From Fischerella sp. CENA71 (GTDB lineage: Bacteria; Cyanobacteriota; Cyanobacteriia; Cyanobacteriales; Nostocaceae), in contig JANBVI010000027.1 of assembly GCA_024239075.1 (NCBI GenBank), forward strand, positions 467,968 through 531,967: a stretch of DNA of 64,000 bases, read 5' to 3'. Each line of letters begins with the position of its first letter. Position 1 is the first letter of the stretch. The translations under genes were made by a program, and so were the position numbers. Under the pieces are notes generated by a model. That model ran no database searches. It was not told the origin of the DNA and saw only the letters and a list, made by a program, of their open reading frames with translations. Of this stretch, positions 36,606 to 45,116 are shown piece by piece.

Positions 36606-37131
36606 GGCTTTCTTAATTTTTATAACTTATTTAAAATTGCAACATAAGTAATAGACAAATTTGCGATCGCTCTAAGCAATCCTATATGATTTGTGAGAAT
36701 CGCAGAGCTTAGATCCGCAACTTCTCAACAGAAATTGCGGATCTTGTTTCTTACAAATGGTTTAGGAATGCTCTAGCAGCATTGAAATTCTCTAGTAATG
36801 TGTACTTCAAAGCATAGTTTTCTTGGTGTCTTAGTGTCTTATTGGTTAAAAAATTGACTTGTGAACCACCAAGATACTTAGACGCAGAGCGGCTTCCGAA
36901 GGTAGACACGAAGGTGAAAAGCCCAAAATTCGAGAATTTTTTTGAGGATTTTTACCCATCTTGAAAGGGCTAGTCCTAGTTTATTTTAACCACCTTGAAA
37001 ATCTGGTATCTGACAAATTGCTTGGAAAACTTCTATATTATCCTTGAATTTTCCATCAATCTTCATGAAAATCAAAACACTTATGGTAAATCTCCATACA
37101 AAATAGTTTGCAGAACACCATTGAAGCGATT
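36606..37131. other. Leader of the acetyl-CoA synthetase gene with nested repeats
   Basis: More than 500 bp without a gene. It holds a perfect 10-bp hairpin, AGATCCGCAA/TTGCGGATCT (36711-36744), and the composite repeat at 36822-36916. The acs start itself has only a weak ribosome site. Confidence 0.6.
36822..36916. repeat. Nested repeat: CTTGGTGTCTTAGTG family carrying a second element
   Basis: The left arm CTTGGTGTCTTAGTG is intact. The right arm reads CTTAGA...CACGAAGG but is split by GCAGAGCGGCTTCCGAAGGT, the element also seen at 26235 and 30650. Compare the uninterrupted copy at 1546-1598. Confidence 0.75.
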
Positions 37132-39102
37132 ATGTCTCAACCAACGATAGAATCAATCCTCCAAGAAAAACGCTTATTCTTGCCTAACCCAGAATTCTCC
37201 CAAAACGCCCATATCAAAAGCCTAGAGGATTATCGACACCTGTACGAAAAAGCCAAAGCTAATCCCGAACAATTCTGGGCAGAACTGGCAGAACAAGAAT
37301 TACACTGGTTTGCTAAATGGGACAAGGTATTAGATTGGCAACCACCGTTTGCGAAGTGGTTCGTCAACGGTAAGATTAACATTTCTTACAACTGTCTTGA
37401 CAGACACTTAACTACTTGGCGCAAAAACAAAGCCGCGATTATTTGGGAAGGAGAACCAGGGGACTCACGCACTCTCACCTACGCCCAGCTACATCGGGAA
37501 GTTTGTCAATTTGCCAATGTCCTCAAACAATTGGGAGTGCAAAAAGGCGATCGCATTGGTATTTATATGCCGATGATACCCGAAGCGGCGATCGCCATGT
37601 TAGCTTGTGCGAGAATTGGCGCACCCCACAGTGTTGTGTTCGGTGGTTTTAGTGCGGAAGCTTTACGAGATCGATTAATTGACGCCCAAGCAAAATTAGT
37701 AATTACTGCTGATGGTGGTTGGCGTAAAGATGCGATCGTTCCTCTCAAGGAACAGGTAGATAAAGCTTTAGCTGATGGTACAGTCTCAACTGTGCAGAAC
37801 GTCTTAGTTGTTCAGCGTACCAATCAAAAAACTAACATGGAACCTGGACGCGACCATTGGTGGCATGATTTACAAAAGGGAGTTAGCGCAGATTGTCCCG
37901 GTGAAGAGATGGACAGCGAAGATATGCTGTTTATTCTCTACACTTCTGGTAGTACCGGCAAACCAAAAGGCGTTGTGCATACAACTGGTGGATACAATTT
38001 GTATACTCACATGACGACCAAATGGATTTTTGATTTGCAAGATACCGACGTGTATTGGTGTACAGCAGATGTCGGTTGGATTACGGGACATAGTTACATA
38101 GTATATGGGCCGCTTTCCAATGGCGCAACTACGGTAATGTATGAAGGTGCGCCCCGTGCTTCTAATCCTGGTTGTATGTGGGACATTATTGAAAAACTCG
38201 GTGTGACAATTTTTTATACCGCACCTACAGCAATTCGTGCTTTCATCAAAATGGGTGAACATTTACCCAAAGCCCGAAATTTATCTTCTCTGCGTTTGCT
38301 GGGAACTGTCGGCGAACCAATTAACCCGGAAGCTTGGATGTGGTATCACAGAGTGATTGGTGGCGATCGCTGTCCAATTGTTGATACATGGTGGCAAACT
38401 GAAACTGGTGGAATTATGATCACACCACTTCCAGGAGCAATTCCCACTAAACCAGGTTCAGCAACTCTTCCTTTCCCTGGGATTCTTGCCGATGTGGTTG
38501 ATTTAGAAGGTGATTCCGTTGGCGACAACGAAGGTGGTTATTTGGCAGTTCGCTATCCTTGGCCGGGGATGATGCGGACAGTATACGGCGATCCAGAGCG
38601 CTTCCGTCGGACTTATTGGGAACATATTGCGCCCAAAGACGGGAATTACATTTATTTTGCAGGTGATGGTGCAAGACGAGATGAAGATGGCTACTTTTGG
38701 GTGATGGGTCGAGTAGATGATGTGATTAATGTATCAGGGCATCGTTTGGGGACAATGGAAATCGAATCAGCCCTAGTTTCCCATCCCGCAGTAGCTGAGG
38801 CAGCGGTGGTCGGTAAACCAGATGAACTCAAAGGTGAAGAAATAGTAGCTTTTGTAACTTTGGAAGGTGGTAATAATCCTAGTGAAGAACTGAATAAAGA
38901 GTTGAAAAAACACGTTGTGAGTGAAATTGGTGCGATCGCTCGTCCTGGAGAAATTCGTTTTACCGATGCTTTACCTAAAACCCGATCTGGTAAGATTATG
39001 CGACGGTTATTACGGAATCTGGCAGCCGGACAAGAAGTATCAGGTGATACTTCTACATTAGAAGATAGGAGCGTGTTAGATAAGCTACGGGAAGGCGCGT
39101 AG
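37132..39102 (+). CDS. acs: Acetyl-CoA synthetase (AMP-forming)
   Basis: 656 residues from ATG 37132, matching the usual 650; a frame opening at TTG 37108 is less likely. It makes acetyl-CoA from acetate, ATP and CoA through acetyl-AMP. The AMP-binding motif is [24 protein letters not shown] is the acetate-pocket motif with its Trp-Trp pair, [16 protein letters not shown] is the hinge, and [11 protein letters not shown] holds the catalytic lysine that is acetylated for regulation in other bacteria. No acetylase or deacetylase gene is adjacent. It is a single gene with long flanks, giving a cytosolic acetate-scavenging role. Confidence 0.97.
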   Translation: MSQPTIESILQEKRLFLPNPEFSQNAHIKSLEDYRHLYEKAKANPEQFWAELAEQELHWFAKWDKVLDWQPPFAKWFVNGKINISYNCLDRHLTTWRKNKAAIIWEGEPGDSRTLTYAQLHREVCQFANVLKQLGVQKGDRIGIYMPMIPEAAIAMLACARIGAPHSVVFGGFSAEALRDRLIDAQAKLVITADGGWRKDAIVPLKEQVDKALADGTVSTVQNVLVVQRTNQKTNMEPGRDHWWHDLQKGVSADCPGEEMDSEDMLFILYTSGSTGKPKGVVHTTGGYNLYTHMTTKWIFDLQDTDVYWCTADVGWITGHSYIVYGPLSNGATTVMYEGAPRASNPGCMWDIIEKLGVTIFYTAPTAIRAFIKMGEHLPKARNLSSLRLLGTVGEPINPEAWMWYHRVIGGDRCPIVDTWWQTETGGIMITPLPGAIPTKPGSATLPFPGILADVVDLEGDSVGDNEGGYLAVRYPWPGMMRTVYGDPERFRRTYWEHIAPKDGNYIYFAGDGARRDEDGYFWVMGRVDDVINVSGHRLGTMEIESALVSHPAVAEAAVVGKPDELKGEEIVAFVTLEGGNNPSEELNKELKKHVVSEIGAIARPGEIRFTDALPKTRSGKIMRRLLRNLAAGQEVSGDTSTLEDRSVLDKLREGA

Positions 39103-39425
39103 TACAGGTTTGCATTAATTCGTAGCGATTTAAAACGCAGAGGAACGCAAAGGTAAACACAGAGGAGCGCAGAGTTAGGGTGTCACAATTTCGCCATGAA
39201 TTTATGGAATTTTGTACTTAGTACAGGATTTCATTACTTGGTAGCAAATTGTATGCAGAAATACTCTGCGTTTCTTTGCGTTGACTTTGCGTCCCTCCGC
39301 GTTTGACACTACGATTTTAGGCAAAGTAGAGAAGACAGAGAAAAGTAGAAATTTTGGGATTTAAAAATTGTTAGGATACTTATTGATATAAAAATCAATC
39401 CCAGGTAATCAAAAATTACTGCGTG
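39103..39425. repeat. Long inverted repeat after acs
   Basis: The left block has AAACGCAGAGGAACGCAAAG (39133 on) and the right block CTCTGCGTTTCTTTGCGTTG (39264 on), ending CTCCGCGTTT at about 39303. It is a widespread cyanobacterial type of repeat. I see no gene inside. Confidence 0.75.
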
Positions 39426-40103
39426 ATGAAGCCAAAAAATCCTTTCCAATCGAGATTAGGTCAAACTGTTTGTTACTTGAGTTTGGGTATTTTGATCGTC
39501 ACAAATACATCACAGTTTGTTTCTGCACAAGTACGCCATTCTGGTAATACTAAACAACATACTCAAGAGCAAAGACTAGCACAATTTCCTGGCGGTGATA
39601 GTGGTGGACAGACAGAGCGATCGCAACTAATTCAAATAGCAAATACTTTATTGAACCAAGGTAATTTAGCTGGTGCAGAAGAGAATTTGCGGAAATTGAT
39701 TAAAAAGTATCCAAAAGATGCTTTTGGGTATTTTCAGTTAGGAAATGTTCTATTTCGTCAAGATAAAAAAGACGAAGCTATTAAACAATATCAAGAAGCA
39801 ATTCGTTTAGATTCTAAATACGCTCTTGCGTATAATGGTATGGGGCTTGTGTTTGCCAGTCAAGAACAATGGGATGAAGCGATCGCAGAATATAATAAAG
39901 CACTAGAAATTAATCCCAATTATGGTGATGCGCTGACTAATTTAGCTCAAGCACAGTGGGAATCAGGTAAAAAAGATGAAGCGATCGCATCTTTAGAAAA
40001 AGCTTTGAGTGTTTTTAAATCCCAAAACAGACCACAAAGGGTACAACGAATTCAAGAGATTCTACGGAAGCTTAAACCTGATGATGATCCAAGTGTATCG
40101 TGA
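39426..40103 (+). CDS. Secreted or lumenal TPR protein
   Basis: 225 residues from ATG 39426 (a GTG sits one codon before). A basic start and hydrophobic segment (VCYLSLGILIVTNTSQFVSAQ) form a signal peptide, cleaved near residue 36. A Gln/Gly-rich stretch leads to four tetratricopeptide repeats (about 75-210), e.g. AFGYFQLGNVLFRQDKKDEA and AYNGMGLVFASQEQWDEA. It resembles the TPR protein at 52128 in architecture (signal peptide, then TPR units with a short basic tail), suggesting paralogues. TPR proteins bind partner proteins; the partner is not known. Confidence 0.8.
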   Translation: MKPKNPFQSRLGQTVCYLSLGILIVTNTSQFVSAQVRHSGNTKQHTQEQRLAQFPGGDSGGQTERSQLIQIANTLLNQGNLAGAEENLRKLIKKYPKDAFGYFQLGNVLFRQDKKDEAIKQYQEAIRLDSKYALAYNGMGLVFASQEQWDEAIAEYNKALEINPNYGDALTNLAQAQWESGKKDEAIASLEKALSVFKSQNRPQRVQRIQEILRKLKPDDDPSVS

Positions 40104-40147
40104 TAATTTTTGACTCTCTCAAATTTTCAGCGCGAGTCAACATTTAT

Positions 40148-40314
40148 AAAATAGGGTTCTTACCTATTTAGAAACCCTAGCTCTCACCAACGGATATGTG
40201 TTAAGTATTTGCACAGCAGAAAAAGAGTACGAATTAGTAGAAGCAATTAGACTGATCTTAAAAAAATTTGGAGGTGTATGTATTATTTCGGATGACAAGT
40301 GTATTTCACATTAA
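40148..40314 (+). pseudogene. Gene remnant (possibly of a stress-protein 17M-like domain)
   Basis: After a stop at 40147 the frame reads VLTYLETLALTNGYVLSICT then AEKEYELVEAIRLILKKFGG and ends VCIISDDKCISH with TAA 40312-40314. This is protein-like, with an amphipathic helix and a strand as in general stress protein 17M-type domains, but no good start codon exists (only GTG 40198). I read it as the tail of a gene that lost its front. The family is a guess. Confidence 0.35.
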
Positions 40315-40476
40315 ATAAACTGAAAAATCAGATAAGACTGCTATATGCAAGTAGGTAAAAGAAGAAGTGGTAAAGGAAAAACATTATTTCAACTACTTTT
40401 TGCCTTTTGTGCGGAAAATCGGTTAAGAATTGTGAAGCTATAGACTAAATGTATTTTTGGTGAGAGGAATCTAACT

Positions 40477-41154
40477 GTGCCAATCAAGCGCATAATAGCA
40501 GGTCTCAATGAGTTTCATGACAACTATTTCGTTACCCATCGTGAGTTGTTTGAACACTTGTCTCAAGGACAAAATCCCGAAGTTCTATTTATTACTTGTT
40601 CTGACTCACGGATTGACCCTTGTTTAATTACTCAAAGCCAACCTGGAGAATTGTTTGTGATTCGTAATGTTGGTAATATTATTCCTGCCTATGGAACACC
40701 CAAAATCGGGGAAGCAGCAGGGATAGAATATGCTGTTGAAGCTTTGGGTGTCAAAGATATTGTTGTTTGTGGTCATTCCCATTGTGGAGCTATGAAAGGC
40801 TTATTACAAATAGGCAATTTAGCTCAACAAATGCCTTTAGTTTATGATTGGTTAAAGCAATATGCTGAACCGACTCGTCGTCTAGTTTTAGACAATTATC
40901 AAGATTGTCCCAGCGATAAACTATTAAAAATTACGATTGAACAAAATATTTTAACTCAGATAGAAAATTTAGAAACATATCCAGTAATTCGCTCAAAGCT
41001 GCATAGTGGTAAACTGACTCTTCACGCTTGGATTTATGAGATAGAAAGTGGAGAGGTTTTTGCTTATGATGCTAATATTGGTAAGTTTAAACTTTTGGAT
41101 AACCGACCTTTCCCAGTACCAAATCCTCTAATTGGTGCATATTCAGAATCGTAA
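40477..41154 (+). CDS. Beta-carbonic anhydrase
   Basis: 225 residues from GTG 40477, with GAGAGG upstream. The beta-class zinc site is complete: Cys41, Asp43 and Arg45 in ITCSDSRIDP, and His100 and Cys103 in CGHSHCGAMKG. VIRNVGNIIPAYG is the usual substrate-side block. It interconverts CO2 and bicarbonate; carboxysomal enzymes of this class (CcaA/IcfA) are longer at the C-terminus, so location inside carboxysomes is unproven. The next gene, a PxcA/CemA-family protein, is also tied to CO2 and pH handling, which supports a carbon-concentration role. Confidence 0.93.
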   Translation: MPIKRIIAGLNEFHDNYFVTHRELFEHLSQGQNPEVLFITCSDSRIDPCLITQSQPGELFVIRNVGNIIPAYGTPKIGEAAGIEYAVEALGVKDIVVCGHSHCGAMKGLLQIGNLAQQMPLVYDWLKQYAEPTRRLVLDNYQDCPSDKLLKITIEQNILTQIENLETYPVIRSKLHSGKLTLHAWIYEIESGEVFAYDANIGKFKLLDNRPFPVPNPLIGAYSES

Positions 41155-41200
41155 AGACAATTTTGGATAACACAGAGCATCACAAATGTTTCAACATATC

Positions 41201-41231
41201 TGTAGAGACTTAGCAATGCTAAGTCTCTACA
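41201..41231. repeat. Perfect 14-bp-arm palindrome between the carbonic anhydrase and pxcA-like genes
   Basis: TGTAGAGACTTAGC, then AAT, then GCTAAGTCTCTACA. The stem is perfect with a 3-nt loop, and no U-run follows. It could be a repeat or an attenuating hairpin between the two genes. Confidence 0.85.
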
Positions 41232-41294
41232 TTTGTATTAATATGTCAATATTAGATTATTATGGGAAATTAGTGGATTTATTTAAATCTAAAA

Positions 41295-42170
41295 ATGAAC
41301 AATAAGAAGAATGAACATCACAATCAAAAATCAGATTCATCTAATATAAATGAAATGAGAGTAACACCAGCCTCTCAAAAAACAGGTTTTTTACCAAGAT
41401 CAATTGGCAGAACATTTAATAGAATTAAATCTGATTTTTCTCCCCAAGCAGAAGAACAGTATATTAGAAATTTTCAAATTTCACGAAACAGGACAAGAAT
41501 AGCAATTCGATTCTTAATCATGCTGATTGTTGTCCCACTGCTAACTCAATATTTATCTAAGCAATTATTGATCAGTCCAATTGTTGAACGTGTGCGAGGT
41601 GAAAATACACCGCAAATTTTCCTCAATGAAGAGATGGAAGAAAAAGCACTACAAGAACTCAAATTTTATGAACAAGAACTCAGATTTGAAAGTTTATTGC
41701 GTAAATCTCCGGTACTTTCTCCAGAAGTTGTCGAAGAAAAAGTAAAAGATAAAGCCAAAGAAATTGCGGAAAATTTTCGTCAGGAAAGTCGGAACGCTAT
41801 TAGTAATGTGTTTGCAGATTTGGTTTCACTTATTGCTTTTGCTTTCGTAATAGCTACGAGTAAACGAGAAATTGTAATTGTGAAGTCATTTATAGATGAT
41901 ATTATTTATGGTCTTAGTGATAGTGCCAAGGCTTTTTTAATTATTTTATCTACAGATATATTCGTCGGGTTTCACTCCCCCCATGGCTGGGAGGTGATTC
42001 TAGAAGGAGTAGCAGCACATTTAGGATTACCAGCTAGCAGAGATCCAATATTTTTATTTATTGCTACATTTCCCGTAATTTTAGATACTATATTCAAATA
42101 TTGGATATTCCGTTATCTCAGTCGGTTGTCACCTTCAGCACTCGCTACATTAAAAGAAATGGACGAGTGA
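41295..42170 (+). CDS. PxcA/CemA-family proton-extrusion protein (short form)
   Basis: 291 residues. A polar N-terminus (about 1-65) is followed by a first membrane segment (IAIRFLIMLIVVPLLTQYL), a coiled acidic loop (about 105-170: EEMEEKALQELKFYEQELRF) and two or three further segments ending FLFIATFPVILDTIFKYWIFRYL. This is the CemA pattern. PxcA aids light-induced proton release and inorganic-carbon uptake. At 291 residues it is much shorter than typical full-length PxcA, so it is nearer the PxcL type. It sits after carbonic anhydrase and 3 bp before the alcohol dehydrogenase. Confidence 0.85.
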   Translation: MNNKKNEHHNQKSDSSNINEMRVTPASQKTGFLPRSIGRTFNRIKSDFSPQAEEQYIRNFQISRNRTRIAIRFLIMLIVVPLLTQYLSKQLLISPIVERVRGENTPQIFLNEEMEEKALQELKFYEQELRFESLLRKSPVLSPEVVEEKVKDKAKEIAENFRQESRNAISNVFADLVSLIAFAFVIATSKREIVIVKSFIDDIIYGLSDSAKAFLIILSTDIFVGFHSPHGWEVILEGVAAHLGLPASRDPIFLFIATFPVILDTIFKYWIFRYLSRLSPSALATLKEMDE

Positions 42171-42173
42171 TTT

Positions 42174-43169
42174 ATGCTTATGCGTGCAATGCTTTTAGAA
42201 GCGCCACGTCAACCTCTGCGATTAGTTGACTTACCTGTACCGAAACCGAATCCAGAACAAGTACTGATTCGTGTTCATGCTTGTGCTGTCTGTCGTACAG
42301 ATTTACATATTGTCGATGGGGAATTAACACACCCAAAACTACCTTTAATACCTGGGCATCAAATTGTCGGTATTGTAGAAGCAGTAGGAGAACGGGTAGA
42401 AAAATTTCAGCTAGGCGATCGCGTTGGTGTTCCCTGGTTAGGCTATACTTGCGGTCAGTGTCGCTACTGTGTTTCTGGACGGGAAAATCTTTGCGATTAT
42501 GCGAAGTTCACTGGTTATAACTTAGATGGCGGGTATGCTGAGTATACCGTCGCCGACCACCGCTTTTGTTTTTTTATTCCTGAAGGTTATCCCGATTTAC
42601 AAGCCGCACCTTTATTATGTGGTGGATTGATCGGCTATCGCGCCTACAGAATGGCTGGTGATAATGTCGAAAAACTCGGTTTTTATGGTTTTGGTTCTGC
42701 TGCCCATATTTTAAATCAACTGGCGCGTTATCACGGGCGGCAAGTTTTTGCCTTTACTCGTGCTGGTGATACTCAAGGACAAGAATTTGCTCGTCAATTG
42801 GGTGCTGTGTGGACAGGTAGTTCTGATGAATTACCCCCAGAACCGCTAGATGCAGCGATTATTTTTGCTCCTGTAGGTAAATTAGTCCCTGCTGCTTTGC
42901 GTGCGATCGCCAAAGGTGGTGTCGTAGTTTGCGCTGGAATTCATATGAGTGAGATTCCTGCTTTCTCGTATGAAATTCTTTGGGAAGAAAGAGTGTTGCG
43001 ATCGGTTGCGAATTTAACTCGCCAAGACGGAGAAGAATTTCTGGCCTTAGCACCTCAAGTTCCGATTCACACAAAGGTCAATCTGTTTGACTTGAGTGAA
43101 GCAAACGAGGCTTTAGATGCCCTCCGCAGTGGTAAAATAGAAGGCTCGGCTGTGTTGGTGGTTGATTAG
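42174..43169 (+). CDS. Zinc-dependent alcohol dehydrogenase
   Basis: 331 residues of the medium-chain MDR family. The catalytic zinc ligands are in AVCRTDLHIVDGEL and LIPGHQIVG, the structural-zinc cysteines in TCGQCRYCVSGRENLCDYA, and the Rossmann glycine motif in GFYGFGSAAH. It oxidises an alcohol or reduces an aldehyde with NAD(P); the substrate is not given by sequence. The start follows the PxcA-like stop by 3 bp (ATG 42180 is an alternative), so the pair is probably translated from one message. The last helix and tail (SAVLVVD) are typical. Confidence 0.92.
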   Translation: MLMRAMLLEAPRQPLRLVDLPVPKPNPEQVLIRVHACAVCRTDLHIVDGELTHPKLPLIPGHQIVGIVEAVGERVEKFQLGDRVGVPWLGYTCGQCRYCVSGRENLCDYAKFTGYNLDGGYAEYTVADHRFCFFIPEGYPDLQAAPLLCGGLIGYRAYRMAGDNVEKLGFYGFGSAAHILNQLARYHGRQVFAFTRAGDTQGQEFARQLGAVWTGSSDELPPEPLDAAIIFAPVGKLVPAALRAIAKGGVVVCAGIHMSEIPAFSYEILWEERVLRSVANLTRQDGEEFLALAPQVPIHTKVNLFDLSEANEALDALRSGKIEGSAVLVVD

Positions 43170-43178
43170 TGATTGAAA

Positions 43179-43481
43179 CTACTCAAAACGCCTAACTTCA
43201 AATCTCCGTAAACCTTCCGGTTCTTCATACTCCACAACCACATCTTTAACCATAGCCGCTGGTGGGCCTTGATGACACCAGCGAATCATATCTTCTACAA
43301 TATCCTGCACACCTTCAAAAACAGCTTCTACGCGACCATCGGGGAGATTTCGCACCCAACCACTTAATCCAAGCTGACTAGCTGTATCGACGGTAGCAAA
43401 ACGATAACCTACGCCTTGAACTCTACCAGAAATAAATAAATGGGCGCGGATTGACTGCGACATCTGTGTAGGATTTTGCAT
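43179..43481 (-). CDS. acyP: Acylphosphatase
   Basis: 100 residues, the usual size. [20 protein letters not shown] carries the phosphate-binding loop and catalytic Arg of the family, and [20 protein letters not shown] the catalytic Asn and the second strand. It hydrolyses acyl phosphates such as acetyl phosphate or carbamoyl phosphate in the cytosol. An inner Met (MSQSIRAHL) six codons in is an alternative start. It converges on the alcohol dehydrogenase with only 9 bp between them. Confidence 0.93.
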   Translation of the reverse strand: MQNPTQMSQSIRAHLFISGRVQGVGYRFATVDTASQLGLSGWVRNLPDGRVEAVFEGVQDIVEDMIRWCHQGPPAAMVKDVVVEYEEPEGLRRFEVRRFE

Positions 43482-43527
43482 TGACCGGCATACTCTTTAC
43501 AATTTCCAGTCTACATGGTTTTAACAG

Positions 43528-43557
43528 TTATCAGTTATCAGTTATCAGTTATCAGTT
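43528..43557. repeat. (CAGTTAT)n tandem heptamer
   Basis: Four adjacent CAGTTAT-type units abut the left end of the MITE-like element at 43558. A CAGTT also appears on the element's right side (43679). Confidence 0.85.
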
Positions 43558-43678
43558 ACGCCTAATGTGAATTAAGTCTCCAAACCCTTTTAATTTTGTG
43601 GATGGTCACAAAACAAGAGTTTTGAACTGTTTTGAAACCCTTATCGGATAAGAAGCTTTTCTAATTCACATAAGGCGT
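43558..43678. mobile_element. MITE-like element, 121 bp
   Basis: The 17-bp terminal arms ACGCCTAATGTGAATTA and TAATTCACATAAGGCGT match with one mismatch. The 87-bp interior has no open frame. The flanking CAGTT tandem units continue across the element, as if it landed in a heptamer array. A parent transposase is not in the window. Confidence 0.6.
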
Positions 43679-43693
43679 CAGTTGGTTTTTTGA

Positions 43694-44962
43694 TCACTGT
43701 TCAGTAAACAATCCGGTGAAAAATTCAATTGTCTCTTTCAGCGCTTTGATGAATATATCGATTTCCTCACGGGTGTTGTAGAAAGATAAACTAGCGCGTG
43801 CAGTTGCTGGAATATTGAGATAGCGGTGTAATGGTTGGGTGCAATGGTGTCCAGAACGGATAGCAACACCTTCCGCATCTAATAATGTAGATAAGTCATT
43901 GGCGTGAACTTCGGTGACAGTGAATGCAGCTAAAGCAGCTCTACCTTCACCTTGAGCATTTGGTTTCGGCCCGTATATTTTAATTTGGGGAATTTTCTCT
44001 AATTGTTCAAATAGATAAGCAGTTAATTCTGCTTCATAGGCGTGGATCTTGTCCATGCCGATTTTACTGAGATAATCTACAGCTGCACCCAGAGCGATCG
44101 CTTCTCCAATCGCAGGTGTCCCAGCTTCAAATTTATGTGGTAAATCTGCGTAGGTTGAATGGTCTAAAAACACCTCCGCAATCATTTCACCACCACCAAA
44201 AAATGGGGGCATTGCTTGCAGCAATTCCAACTTGCCATACAAAAAGCCAATCCCAGTTGCAGCGCACATTTTATGACCAGAAGCCACCAACCAGTCGCAG
44301 CCAATTTGCTGCACATCAACTGGCATGTGCGGTACACTTTGACAAGCATCAATTAATACCTTGGCTCCATATTGATGTGCTAAAGTGCAAATTTCTGTCA
44401 CTGGGTTAATGCAACCCAAAGTGTTAGAAACATGTACCAGCGACACCAATTTTGTTTTTTCCGAAAGCAGTGTTTGGAAATGTTCTAAATCCAAAGTTTC
44501 TGCTGGTGTTAGTTCTACATACTTCAACACCGCACCAGTTTTCGCAGCAACAAATTGCCAAGGAACGATATTACTGTGGTGTTCCATCACCGACAGAATA
44601 ATCTCATCTCCTGGCTGCAAATTGTTCATTCCCCAACTGTAAGCAACTAAGTTAATCGCCTCAGTTGCGTTACGAGTGAAGATAATTTCTTGACGCGATT
44701 TAGCATTGACAAACGCAGCAACTTTATCTCGTGATCCTTCATAAGCATCAGTCGCTTTCGCACTCAGGGTATGGACACCACGATGGACATTAGCATTGTA
44801 CTGTTCGTAATAGTCCCGGAGGGCATTAAGTACAAACAGAGGCTTTTGAGAAGTCGCAGCGTTGTCAAAATAAACTAAAGGTTTGCCGTTGACTTCCTGG
44901 TGTAAAATTGGGAAGTCAAGACGGACTTGATCAGCAAGGGTTCTTTCTTGAGTAAAGGTCAT
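43694..44962 (-). CDS. sufS: Cysteine desulfurase SufS
   Basis: 422 residues, a PLP enzyme that takes sulfur from cysteine for Fe-S cluster assembly. The PLP lysine is in [12 protein letters not shown], and the persulfide-forming cysteine is in [34 protein letters not shown] and [11 protein letters not shown] are typical of the SufS (group II) branch. It is the last gene of the sufBCDS cluster, all on the minus strand and read toward lower numbers. Its N-terminus follows sufD after a TCTAAAATCCAAAA repeat run. No SufE gene is next to it. It should act with SufBCD in the cytosol. Confidence 0.96.
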   Translation of the reverse strand: MTFTQERTLADQVRLDFPILHQEVNGKPLVYFDNAATSQKPLFVLNALRDYYEQYNANVHRGVHTLSAKATDAYEGSRDKVAAFVNAKSRQEIIFTRNATEAINLVAYSWGMNNLQPGDEIILSVMEHHSNIVPWQFVAAKTGAVLKYVELTPAETLDLEHFQTLLSEKTKLVSLVHVSNTLGCINPVTEICTLAHQYGAKVLIDACQSVPHMPVDVQQIGCDWLVASGHKMCAATGIGFLYGKLELLQAMPPFFGGGEMIAEVFLDHSTYADLPHKFEAGTPAIGEAIALGAAVDYLSKIGMDKIHAYEAELTAYLFEQLEKIPQIKIYGPKPNAQGEGRAALAAFTVTEVHANDLSTLLDAEGVAIRSGHHCTQPLHRYLNIPATARASLSFYNTREEIDIFIKALKETIEFFTGLFTEQ

Positions 44963-44967
44963 AGAAT

Positions 44968-45116
44968 TTTGGATTTTGGATTTTGGATTAGGGATTTATG
45001 ATTTTGGATTAGGGATTGGGTAATAAGTAATGAATTAGTTGTTAGTTGATAGTTATTCCAAACAATATTCAACAAACAAAAACGCTACACAATCTAAAAT
45101 CCAAAATCTAAAATCT
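44968..45116. repeat. TTTGGATTTTGGATT repeat run between sufD and sufS
   Basis: Units of GGATTTTGGATTAGGGA are followed by inverse CTAAAATCCAAAATCTAAAA units that run into the stop of sufD. This is a common interspersed type also present near 50225. Confidence 0.85.
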
